From Bacteroidales bacterium (GTDB lineage: Bacteria; Bacteroidota; Bacteroidia; Bacteroidales; P3), in assembly GCA_016280915.1 (NCBI GenBank), contig JAEEHQ010000100.1:1-59268 (forward strand): DNA of 59,268 bases, given 5' to 3'. Position 1 is the first letter of the stretch, and each line of letters opens with the position of its first letter. Shown here piece after piece: positions 1 through 7,288 of this stretch. The notes below the pieces were generated by a model. That model did no database searches. It saw only the letters and a list, made by a program, of their open reading frames with translations, and was not told the DNA's origin. Both the position numbers and the translations under genes were made by a program.

Positions 1-1
1 A

Positions 2-859
2 ACACCTTTGAATATAATAAATGATAGTGAGCAACGCGACGAGGAGAAAGAAGGGTCCCGCGGACCTTTCGCCAGCGAGCGAGGCGACGAGCCGAGGAGC
101 GGAATGCCGAATGGCTCTACCTACTTATACACCTATTTCGGTGCAAGGTATATGGATCATGAGCTGATGACCATGTGGCTGAGCGTCGACCCGCTGGCGG
201 ATAAGTATCCGAGTATTAGCCCGTATGCTTATTGTGCATGGAATCCGGTAAAGTTGGTGGATCCTGATGGGAAGATGTGGAAGGATTCAACGGATGCGAA
301 AGTCGCTACCGAAATCAGGTCAAGCGTCATGCAACGTATTTCCGACATTGAGTCTAGCATTAATAGTTGCCAACAAAAAATAGACAAAAGAAGGGCAAAA
401 AGGAAAAATATTGATGAACAATTATTCCAATTGTCAGAATTACAAAACCAGAAACTACTATTGGAGGATTTTGTTAAAGGAATTGACCAACTAGAGCAGT
501 CGGAAGATGTTGTCTTCACATTTAATCCTACCCGAGGTGACTATCATGAAGTTAGTCTTTATATGACAGACGAATACTCGATAAATTATCAAAGTGGCAA
601 TGATGGAAATTTGGTCCATGAAACCACGCATGCCATTCAGTTATATAGAATAAATTTTTGCTCAGCAAAAAGTATGTCTCCCAACGAAATGGAGATGAAT
701 GCATACTCAACCCAATACTCTTTTATGCCGAGTTCAGTATCAGTACTATATAATGACAGTGGCATATCGCCATCTTCAAAAATACCATTAGCCTGGGTAA
801 AAGGATTATATCTTATTAGAAATGGTAAAAAATTCTATCCGTATGATGAAAATCGTTAA
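2..859 (+). CDS. RHS-repeat protein, 3' end, with HExxH metallopeptidase-like C-terminal toxin tip
   Basis: This is the C-terminal end of a much larger RHS/YD-repeat protein; the frame is open to the window edge and the first possible start (TTG at 8) is not credible as the real one. Residues about 44-90 (counted from that TTG) carry the RHS-associated core signature: YFGARYMD, then SVDPLADKYP and NPVKLVDPDG. After the core comes a charged coiled-coil-like stretch (about 100-165) and then a variable tip with HETTH at residues 204-208, an HExxH zinc-peptidase motif, followed about 20 residues later by NEMEMNAY, which could give the third ligand. In this family the shell encloses a released toxin, so a secreted peptidase effector is inferred. 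The tip is visibly more AT-rich than the core, as expected for a swapped tip. The next gene overlaps its 3' end and is the best immunity candidate. Confidence 0.85.
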   Translation, partial: TPLNIINDSEQRDEEKEGSRGPFASERGDEPRSGMPNGSTYLYTYFGARYMDHELMTMWLSVDPLADKYPSISPYAYCAWNPVKLVDPDGKMWKDSTDAKVATEIRSSVMQRISDIESSINSCQQKIDKRRAKRKNIDEQLFQLSELQNQKLLLEDFVKGIDQLEQSEDVVFTFNPTRGDYHEVSLYMTDEYSINYQSGNDGNLVHETTHAIQLYRINFCSAKSMSPNEMEMNAYSTQYSFMPSSVSVLYNDSGISPSSKIPLAWVKGLYLIRNGKKFYPYDENR

Positions 860-1556
860 AATGGCAGAATTCTGCTTCCTATTATCTACTCTGCTTTTAA
901 TGAGTGGATGTAATAGATATGTACAATCAGGCCTTTATTCTTCACCAGATTTTGATTATTGGATTGCCTTAAATAATGATAGTACCTTTTTGTACCATTA
1001 TAGGTTTCAATTTTTTGAGGACGTGTCTTCCGGAACTTGGACGCAGAAAGGCAACCGTGTTTATTTAAGAAGCAATGTGCCTGATGTCATGTGTTTTCCT
1101 GTCGCACTAACTCCTCTTGTCTGTGAAGATAGTAACTCTTCGTTTATTGTGTTCAAAGGACTAAACTTGAAGTTTTACGAGTGGTTTTGTTTGGTGGGTA
1201 ACGATACTATACATTTGGAGAAAGACACATTGTACACAGATTTTAGCTATCCTGCCCAAATTATGCTATATGCCGAGTCTATGGACGGTCCTAAGCTGAG
1301 AAAGCGGTGCTGGCCAAAAGGTGAAAAACATCGCGCGTGCTATGCGGGTCCTCAAACTTTATCCGTCAATTCTGAGCCGATTCAATTAAAGCAAAAAGGC
1401 AACTACGAGGTGGCTATAGATAGCGTATTTGGAGATTCCCCTCTACAGTATATTTCCTTGCATGAACGAGTATACAAAATAAATAAAAATAGAATACGAC
1501 ACGTGAGGACAAATTGGACTTTGTATCTTTCAATAGAAGAATCTCAGGGGAAATGA
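843..1556 (+). CDS. putative lipoprotein, possible immunity partner of the RHS toxin
   Basis: About 237 residues with a type II signal peptide: a hydrophobic stretch followed by the lipobox LLMSGC, with the lipidated Cys at about residue 23. The ATG at 843 is preferred over 822 because it gives a normal-length signal; it lies inside the last codons of the RHS gene (17-bp overlap), so the two are probably co-translated. The rest is a predicted soluble, beta-rich domain that includes GTWTQKGNRVYL, a style seen in many small Bacteroidota lipoproteins. I do not recognise a specific family. Immunity is inferred only from position directly behind a toxin tip and from shared low GC. A lipoprotein immunity protein would suit a toxin that acts in the periplasm or at the envelope. 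Confidence 0.7.
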   Translation: MMKIVKMAEFCFLLSTLLLMSGCNRYVQSGLYSSPDFDYWIALNNDSTFLYHYRFQFFEDVSSGTWTQKGNRVYLRSNVPDVMCFPVALTPLVCEDSNSSFIVFKGLNLKFYEWFCLVGNDTIHLEKDTLYTDFSYPAQIMLYAESMDGPKLRKRCWPKGEKHRACYAGPQTLSVNSEPIQLKQKGNYEVAIDSVFGDSPLQYISLHERVYKINKNRIRHVRTNWTLYLSIEESQGK

Positions 1557-2620
1557 AGGGTTAATTGAATTTTGATGTGATGGGTTATAGAAAGCTGGCC
1601 ACACGGCAGAGGAAGAAGTCAAGGTTGCGGGAGAATTCGGGGTTGAATGGTTATTGGTTATAGGTTATTGGGAGTTGAATGGTTATTGGTTATAGGTTAT
1701 TGGTTATTGAGAGTTTAGAGTTTAAAAATTAGAGTTGATAGTAAACTCTGCGAGTTCTGCGAGAGTTATTGCTTTACGGATTGAAAATCCTGATAGTATT
1801 TTGCGTCAGATTGCAAATCTGCCGCAACAGAGGTTCTATAATTGAATGTTTATAGGTTATAGGTTATAGGTTATTGAGGTTAATGTTTATTGGTTATAGT
1901 TTATTGGTTATTGAAAGTTGTTAGTTGATAGTTTAGAGTTGATAGTTTAGAGTAGTTGATAGTTTAAAGTTGATAGTAAAATCTGCGTTTTCTGCGAGAG
2001 TTTTCCCAAGCTTTAGCTTGCACATTCGTGTTTTTTCGTGTTTTTCGATGTTCTATAATTGAATGTTTATAGGTTATAGGTTATTGGTTATTGAGAGTTG
2101 AGAGTTTATTGGTTATAGTTTATTGGTTATTGAGAGTTTAAAGTTGATAGTAAAATCTGCGTTTTCTGCGAGAGTTTTCCCAAGCTTTAGCTTGCACATT
2201 CGTGTTTTTTCGTTTTTTTCGATGTTCTATAATTGAGAGGTTATTGGTTATTGAGTTTAATGTTTATTGGTTATGGGTTGTTGGTTATTGAGAGTTGAAA
2301 GTTGAGAGTTGAAAGATTAGAGTTTAGAGTAGTTGAAAGTTGATAGTAAAATCTGCGTTTTCTACGAGTTCTGCGAGAGTTATTGCATTCCGGATTGCAA
2401 ATCCTTATAGTATTATGCGTCAGATTGCAAATCTGCCGCAACAGAGATAAACTCTGCGTTTTCTGTGAGAGTTATTGCTTTACGGATGGCAAATCCTTAT
2501 AATATTTTGCGTCAGAGCGTAAATCTGCCGCAACGGAGGGGGTTTCCGTCTGCCCTCTTTTTCCCCTCCAACAGACTGTCAACTGTCAACTGTCAACTGT
2601 CATTAAGGATTTTTCGGATT
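1557..2620. repeat. non-coding region of repeated blocks behind the RHS locus
   Basis: No credible gene lies here. Two families of longer repeats alternate with short A/T/G-rich runs based on GGTTATTGG and GTTGATAGT. Family A (about 78-82 bp, containing GCGTCAGATTGCAAATCTGC) occurs at about 1751-1832, 2365-2446 and 2461-2538, the last copy diverged. Family B (about 95 bp, with TCTGCGTTTTCTGCGAGAG then CAAGCTTTAGCTTGCAC) occurs at about 1965-2060 and 2139-2235, offset by 174 bp. CAAGCTTTAGCTTG is itself a short inverted repeat. Near 2575-2600 the unit CAACTGT is repeated three to four times. The role is unknown; such arrays may come from slippage and recombination behind RHS tips. Confidence 0.8.
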
Positions 2621-2826
2621 CTGCTTTTTCGGAATGACGGCCGTGTTAACTGTGGTCGACATGGCTTCGGCTGCGGTTTGCCGAGGTCAGCCGTATCCGT
2701 CCGCCATTGGGGTCGAGGTTGGTGCCATCGATGGTACAGGTGCCCGTGTTCTGTCGCTATTGCGCCTGGTGTTGTCCACAGGCAATATTATTTGTCTCGC
2801 TGTGTGCGTATGTCGTGAAATTTGTG

Positions 2827-2834
2827 TATTTTTG
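2827..2834 (+). promoter_or_regulatory. possible -7 element (TATTTTTG)
   Basis: This matches the Bacteroidota -7 consensus TAnnTTTG and lies 77 bp before the start of the membrane protein gene at 2911. No good TTTG -33 box is found at the usual spacing, so the call is weak. The 2621-2826 stretch before it shows no gene I can support. Confidence 0.35.
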
Positions 2835-2910
2835 CAGGAGTAGGGGTGTGGGGGGTGTTTGATAATGAAATGAATATTAGGTTTATAGTGAAAATAACAC
2901 GGTAGAGATT

Positions 2911-3834
2911 ATGGACAATAACGTTGCAAATGATGAAAAAAAGACCCAAGCAGGGAATGGTGAGGTGCAGAATGGGAGCGGTGCCGAGGGGAAACGTAGA
3001 CGCAGGGGGTGGTATTTGCTGTTGGCAGCATTGCTGCTGATTGTGGCGCTGATAATTGCCCACTGCGTGTTGAATAAAAACATCAAAGACGATGCAAGGC
3101 AGTCATTGGCTGGGGCTGTGGCATCGGTCAACGCCCACACACCGGCTGTGGGAGTGACAATGTCGCTCGACAGCGTTACCTATGATGCCGAGGCCAATAG
3201 GGTTACTTATTATAGCAATATCTTGAGGATTTCTGCCGCTCACCAGCAATTGGAACGCAATCATTATCGCAATATGAGTGAGCAGGATTTGAAGGTGCTG
3301 CTGAGACAGGATTTCGAACAGGACTACCTGGCTCCCTTGATTCAGCAATGCGGAACAACGGTTAGGTATGTCTATGGCGACACTAATGGCGCTGAGATAA
3401 GGATGATAGAAATGACAAGCAACGAATTGGCCACCAAGCCCAGCGAGGAGGATGTGAAACGGGTTTCGATGAAGATGCTTGCCTACAACGCCGAGAGTAC
3501 TCGAGTGAGCTGTCCACAACAGGTGGATGAATATACCGCCATTACCGGCTGCGAGTTTGACTCGGCCACGGTTACGCTCACTTTCGAGATTACCCTGTCG
3601 CGAGCAATAAAGGAGATGGACAGGGCGGCGTTTGACAAAAGAGTCAAGGAACAGAAAGAGTCCATTGTGCATTTGCTGTCGCACGACCAAATGTATACGA
3701 GTACTGGCGTAACGGTTGTATACAAGTATTTCGACAAAGATGGTGTAGAGGTGGTTCAGGAGGTCATCACCCCAAAGGACTTTCGGGAGCATCACCACGA
3801 ACATGAGCATGACCACGAGCATCACCACGATTGA
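2911..3834 (+). CDS. single-pass membrane protein with histidine-rich C-terminal tail, unknown function
   Basis: The 307-residue product has a polar, low-complexity N-terminus, then RRRR and one membrane helix (about 33-53), then a long domain expected outside the cytoplasmic membrane by the positive-inside rule. It ends in a tail of about 15 residues made almost only of His, Glu and Asp (from about residue 292). The body (about 80-285) is alpha/beta in character and has no motif I know. The tail could bind Zn, Ni or Cu, but His-rich tails also occur without such a role. The gene stands alone: the upstream region is the repeat array and the downstream 660 bp has no gene. ATG at 2911 is the first start in the frame before the basic and membrane segments. 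Function not assigned. Confidence 0.75.
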   Translation: MDNNVANDEKKTQAGNGEVQNGSGAEGKRRRRGWYLLLAALLLIVALIIAHCVLNKNIKDDARQSLAGAVASVNAHTPAVGVTMSLDSVTYDAEANRVTYYSNILRISAAHQQLERNHYRNMSEQDLKVLLRQDFEQDYLAPLIQQCGTTVRYVYGDTNGAEIRMIEMTSNELATKPSEEDVKRVSMKMLAYNAESTRVSCPQQVDEYTAITGCEFDSATVTLTFEITLSRAIKEMDRAAFDKRVKEQKESIVHLLSHDQMYTSTGVTVVYKYFDKDGVEVVQEVITPKDFREHHHEHEHDHEHHHD

Positions 3835-4055
3835 TGATGCTGTGACTGCAAGGCTTTCTTGGGCAGTACCGGCTTGTTGAGGCACCTTGGCTGCTGCCAA
3901 CAACGACGATTACCGTGTTCCGTTGCGACGGGCTGAACCAAAACACCGACCGATGGTCTTCAGGCAAGAGAGATAGGAAGGCTGCGGGAGTGCGGCTGAA
4001 TGCTGCTGTTTTTCACGAAGATAGATTTTTTAACATTTGAAATGTGCATTTTCGT
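3835..4055. other. intergenic stretch, nothing recognised
   Basis: The first 220 bp of the 660-bp gap between the membrane protein and the sigma factor gene. No open frame with gene-like features, no clear hairpin terminator and no repeat was seen. The rest of the gap holds a promoter and a structured RNA, listed separately. Confidence 0.5.
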
Positions 4056-4086
4056 TTTGCCATGTGGGAAAATCTATGTACTTTTG
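4056..4086 (+). promoter_or_regulatory. Bacteroidota-type promoter (TTTG, N19, TACTTTTG)
   Basis: TTTG at 4056-4059 and TACTTTTG at 4079-4086 are separated by exactly 19 bp. Both boxes match the Bacteroidota housekeeping promoter consensus fully, making this the best promoter seen in the window. Transcription would begin near 4091-4093, about 405 nt before the sigma factor start, so either the sigma gene has a very long leader or the promoter serves the RNA at about 4298-4465. Confidence 0.75.
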
Positions 4087-4297
4087 TCGGTGTAACAATG
4101 TTCGAGAGTTTACTGATAAATTGCTATGGTTTACAACACTTAGTGTTTTTTTGGAGCCTTTGAGTTAATCGTTGTTTTCTCTCAACTTGTTGGGTATCAA
4201 ATATATTAATGTAAGTAATTGAAAGTAAGCACTATGATTAAAAGCACAATCTTAAGAGAATAATTCTCCCCAAAAGTTATAAAAAATGAATGAAGGA

Positions 4298-4465
4298 TAG
4301 GAGTCCGCGTTCATCCGGCACTATCCGTGATTAACTTCACCGCCAAGAGGCGGCATGTTGATGGAGTCTGGCATTCATTGCAAAGGCTGCAATGGGCTAC
4401 GCTTGTCGGTAAAGTTGATTAAAACTGACTTCTGATAGAGAAGTCGGGTAGTGGTGGACGCACTT
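4298..4465 (+). ncRNA. strongly structured RNA or 5' leader element before the sigma factor gene
   Basis: Nested pairing is visible by eye. Closing stem GTCCGC (4303-4308) pairs with GTGGAC (4454-4459, one G-U). CACTATCC (4319-4326) pairs with GGGTAGTG (4446-4453). GATTAACTT (4329-4337) pairs with AAGTTGATT (4412-4420). Internal hairpins are CCGCC-AAGA-GGCGG (4340-4353), CATTGC-GCAATG (4376-4394) and GACTTC-GAAGTC (4427-4445). ACCG at about 4339 could instead pair with CGGT at 4407-4410, which would break the first internal hairpin, so two states are possible. The layout (long closing helix, side hairpin on the 3' strand, distal arm) resembles 6S RNA in outline, but I cannot match it to a named family. 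It ends 33 bp before the sigma start codon, so a cis-regulatory leader is the alternative. Confidence 0.65.
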
Positions 4466-4497
4466 TTGTTTAACAAATCTCAAAAAGAAGCACTAAG

Positions 4498-5361
4498 ATG
4501 AGAGAAATGAAAATTTACAGGAGCGTTACGTCGCGTAACGACCGTTCGGTGGAGAGTTATTTGAAGGACATCGCCAAGGAGCGACAGCTGACGCCGGACG
4601 AGGAGGTGGTACTGTCGCTGCGTGTCAAGAAGGGCGACCAAGAGGCGTTGGACCTGCTGGTGAGGGGCAATCTGCGCTTTGTGGTGTCTACGGCCAAGAA
4701 CTATCAGGGGCGTGGCATTGAGCTGTGCGACTTGATTAGCGCAGGCAACTTGGGGCTGATTAAGGCGGCCACACGTTTCGACCCCTCGAGGGGATTTAAG
4801 TTCTGCTCGTATGCGGTGTGGTGGATCAGACAGTCGATACTGCAGTCAATTGATTTGCAGAGCAACTTGGTGACGCTGCCGGCCAACCAGATGGCTTTGC
4901 TGGGCAAGGCTCGTAGGAGGGTGATGCTCCTGGAGCAGGAACTGCAGCGCGTGCCTACCCTTGAGGAGGTGGAAGAGGCTATGGGTGACGAGAAGGTTCT
5001 GCTGGATTGGCTGGGGGCAGGGGCAAAGAGCAACAGCTCTATTGACAGGCCCGTGGCTGATGGAAGCGACTCGACGGCTGCCGACATGCTCATCGACGAG
5101 GATGCCCCACGACCTGACGATGGGGTGGCCAACGAGTCGCTGAACCTGCTGCTGAAGAAGGCGATAAAACAGTTGCCTGTCATCGACCGACGGGTAATCC
5201 AGTACATCTTCGGCATAGGGGTGGACCGCGAATACAGTATAGAAGAGACGGCCATGTTGTTGGGGGTGACGTGCGAGCGTATCCGTCAGCTGTTGAAACA
5301 CGGGTTGAAGAACCTGCGCGACAGTCCGTATATAAAGCAGTTGATGGAGGAGTGGGAATAG
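4498..5361 (+). CDS. sigma-70 family RNA polymerase sigma factor, divergent RpoD-like paralogue
   Basis: The 287-residue protein has the compact Bacteroidota primary-sigma plan: no region 1.1, region 1.2 (SYLKDIAKE), regions 2.1-2.4 (NLRFVVSTAKNYQGRG, DLISAGNLGLIKAA, YAVWWIRQSILQ), region 3, and region 4 with the helix-turn-helix GVTCERIRQLLKHGLKNLR. It is clearly less conserved than the usual RpoD of this phylum: the region 4.2 recognition helix normally reads GLTRERVRQIKEKAIRRLR, and region 3 and the linker before region 4 also differ. I therefore read it as a second, alternative sigma factor rather than the housekeeping copy. It follows the structured RNA and is 51 bp before the pseudokinase-AAA gene on the same strand, so the two are probably one transcript. 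Which promoters it reads is unknown. Confidence 0.8.
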   Translation: MREMKIYRSVTSRNDRSVESYLKDIAKERQLTPDEEVVLSLRVKKGDQEALDLLVRGNLRFVVSTAKNYQGRGIELCDLISAGNLGLIKAATRFDPSRGFKFCSYAVWWIRQSILQSIDLQSNLVTLPANQMALLGKARRRVMLLEQELQRVPTLEEVEEAMGDEKVLLDWLGAGAKSNSSIDRPVADGSDSTAADMLIDEDAPRPDDGVANESLNLLLKKAIKQLPVIDRRVIQYIFGIGVDREYSIEETAMLLGVTCERIRQLLKHGLKNLRDSPYIKQLMEEWE

Positions 5362-5412
5362 TGTGCCAGTTTCTGTTGATAGTTATTGTGTTATTTTTAA
5401 ATTTTGGATTGT

Positions 5413-7284
5413 ATGGAATTGTTTGTTTCGGGGAGAATGTTTGAGGGGTATCTCATCAGAAAGGTGATGAGCAATAGCTATGATTACCGCACGGTGTATG
5501 ATGTGGAGTGTGAAAACCGCGAGAGCGGGGTGCTGGTGGTGTATGACATGGAGGCATACAGGGGGAGTGTGTATGAGCTGGAGGACATTGCCGTGCCAGC
5601 GGAGTTTTATTTTGTCATGGGTTTGCAAAAGAAGCTGGCTCCAGAAGTGTACAATCTGGGTGTGAGTGTCAGAAGGGGAAACCTATGCTGGATGTGTATG
5701 AAACGGATAATCGGCGTGCCATTGGATTTGTATATGGTGATGAATGTTGAGAAAGACCGACACTTTTTTGTTCAGCTACTCATGAAGGTGTGCAATCGGT
5801 TGAGGTGGTTGTGGGAGGTGTTTCCGGGTTGTGCCCACTTTAACCTTACGCTGGACAATATCTATATAAGTGGTGAGGAGGATGGTGAACCCTATGTGAT
5901 TGGTTGGCACCATGCCGACAGAGGCGACACGAGGGTGAGACGACAACTCGCAAACAACGATGGCCTGCAGTATAAATCGCCAGAGATGCTGACAGGTAAC
6001 TGCTCGCTTAGTTGCGACGTGTATGCCATGGCGGCGATTGCTTGTTTTATTGTTGGTGGTCACATGCCGTGGGACTTGTCTCTTTGGCACCCAAAGCCTA
6101 CGATGACAGAGAGCAAACGCTTGCTTGCCAAGCTGCGTAGGTGTGAATATGATTTCTCGGAGTTGCCGGAGTGCATGGCCAAGGTGATTCGCAAGGGATT
6201 GGCTTGCAAGACGCGGCGGTATCCCAACTTGCAGTCGTTCTGTCTGGATTTGGATTATGCTATGCTGAATATGATGAAGGAGCTGGTGGATAGCCGTTCA
6301 AGTAATGTTGAGGATGCAGATAGCATTTCCGACACGGATGAAGAGGAATTAGACTCCTTTTTCTCTAAGGAGAACGACGGCCGCCCTGAGACACATGTCA
6401 AGATGGGTAGGACGGCGGGTGGCGGTTTTGACTTGGTGGCAGGGATGGAGGAGCTGAAGAGCAACCTGACCCGCAATTACATCAATGTACTGCGCAATCC
6501 CAGCATGGCGGAGTTGTACGGCATCCGTCCACCTAACGGGATGCTGCTGTATGGTCCTCCGGGATGCGGCAAGTCGTATATCGCAGCACGGCTGGCAGAG
6601 GAGGTGGGATTAAAGGTTAGCTTTGTGCGTCCGAGCGACTTGGGCAGCATCTACATTCACGGCAGCGAGACGATGATAGCCGATTTGTTTAAGAAGGCAG
6701 AGGAGAATGCCCCCTCGCTGCTGGTGTTTGACGAGATTGACGCACTGGTGCCCTCACGGAGCACGCTGGGGGGTAATGCTGCCCTCAGCGGCGAGGTGAA
6801 CGAGTTCCTCACTCAGCTGGATGGGTGTAGCCGCCGCGGCATCTTTGTGGTGGGGACGACCAACCGCATTGAGCAAATAGACCCCGCGGTGCTGCGCACG
6901 GGACGATTGGAAGAGCTAGTGTATGTGCCGTTGCCCGACGACGACAACCGCCGTGCGCTTTTTGCCTTGGAGTTGAAGGGGAAGCCCTGCCACAAGGATG
7001 TGGACTTAGATAGGCTGGTGGCGCTGACGGAGGGTTTCACGATGAGCGACGTGAGCTATGTGGTGAAGAAGGCGTGCCGGATGGCGTTTGATAAGGCGAT
7101 GAACGAAGGCAAGGGTAGACAATGGCCCATAGATATGGCCCTGCTGATGAAAGCTATTGGCGAGACTATCCCTTCGGTGGACCTTAAAGCTGAAAAGGAG
7201 TATGAACGCCAACACCAGTCCTACAATGGCCGCAAACACGACCAGAAGACAATGGGTAGGCGGATTGGGTTTGCGGTGAACTGA
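5413..7284 (+). CDS. pseudokinase-AAA+ ATPase fusion protein
   Basis: ATG at 5413 is preferred to the in-frame TTG at 5404; product 623 residues. Residues about 5-280 have a protein-kinase fold signature in the C-lobe: SPEMLTG (APE position) and DVYAMAAIACFIVGGHMPWD. The catalytic residues are lost: the HRD loop reads HFNLTLDN (H142, Asn144 in place of the catalytic Asp, Thr146 in place of Lys), DFG is replaced by IGW (163-165), and the VAIK Lys is absent (VLVVYDM). An acidic linker (about 290-325) leads to a classic AAA module: Walker A GPPGCGKS (381-388), Walker B LLVFDEID (436-443), sensor 1 VVGTTNR, and arginine finger region LRTGRLEE, closest to the CDC48/FtsH/spastin type. ATPase activity looks intact while kinase activity looks dead. 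It sits behind the sigma gene and converges with prfB, whose stop is 4 bp away. The substrate is unknown. Confidence 0.85.
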   Translation: MELFVSGRMFEGYLIRKVMSNSYDYRTVYDVECENRESGVLVVYDMEAYRGSVYELEDIAVPAEFYFVMGLQKKLAPEVYNLGVSVRRGNLCWMCMKRIIGVPLDLYMVMNVEKDRHFFVQLLMKVCNRLRWLWEVFPGCAHFNLTLDNIYISGEEDGEPYVIGWHHADRGDTRVRRQLANNDGLQYKSPEMLTGNCSLSCDVYAMAAIACFIVGGHMPWDLSLWHPKPTMTESKRLLAKLRRCEYDFSELPECMAKVIRKGLACKTRRYPNLQSFCLDLDYAMLNMMKELVDSRSSNVEDADSISDTDEEELDSFFSKENDGRPETHVKMGRTAGGGFDLVAGMEELKSNLTRNYINVLRNPSMAELYGIRPPNGMLLYGPPGCGKSYIAARLAEEVGLKVSFVRPSDLGSIYIHGSETMIADLFKKAEENAPSLLVFDEIDALVPSRSTLGGNAALSGEVNEFLTQLDGCSRRGIFVVGTTNRIEQIDPAVLRTGRLEELVYVPLPDDDNRRALFALELKGKPCHKDVDLDRLVALTEGFTMSDVSYVVKKACRMAFDKAMNEGKGRQWPIDMALLMKAIGETIPSVDLKAEKEYERQHQSYNGRKHDQKTMGRRIGFAVN

Positions 7285-7288
7285 TTGT

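Noticed and set aside
2465..2843. Open frames of 117 and 69 codons in the repeat region
   Set aside because: They run through repeat blocks, overlap each other, have no domain or signal, and the composition is that of the surrounding non-coding DNA.
3103..3903. 266-codon minus-strand frame
   Set aside because: Antisense to the His-tailed membrane protein; no family features and no promoter.
4131..4152. AACACTTAGTGTT with a T-run as a terminator
   Set aside because: The stem is only about 4 bp once a loop is allowed, too weak to support.
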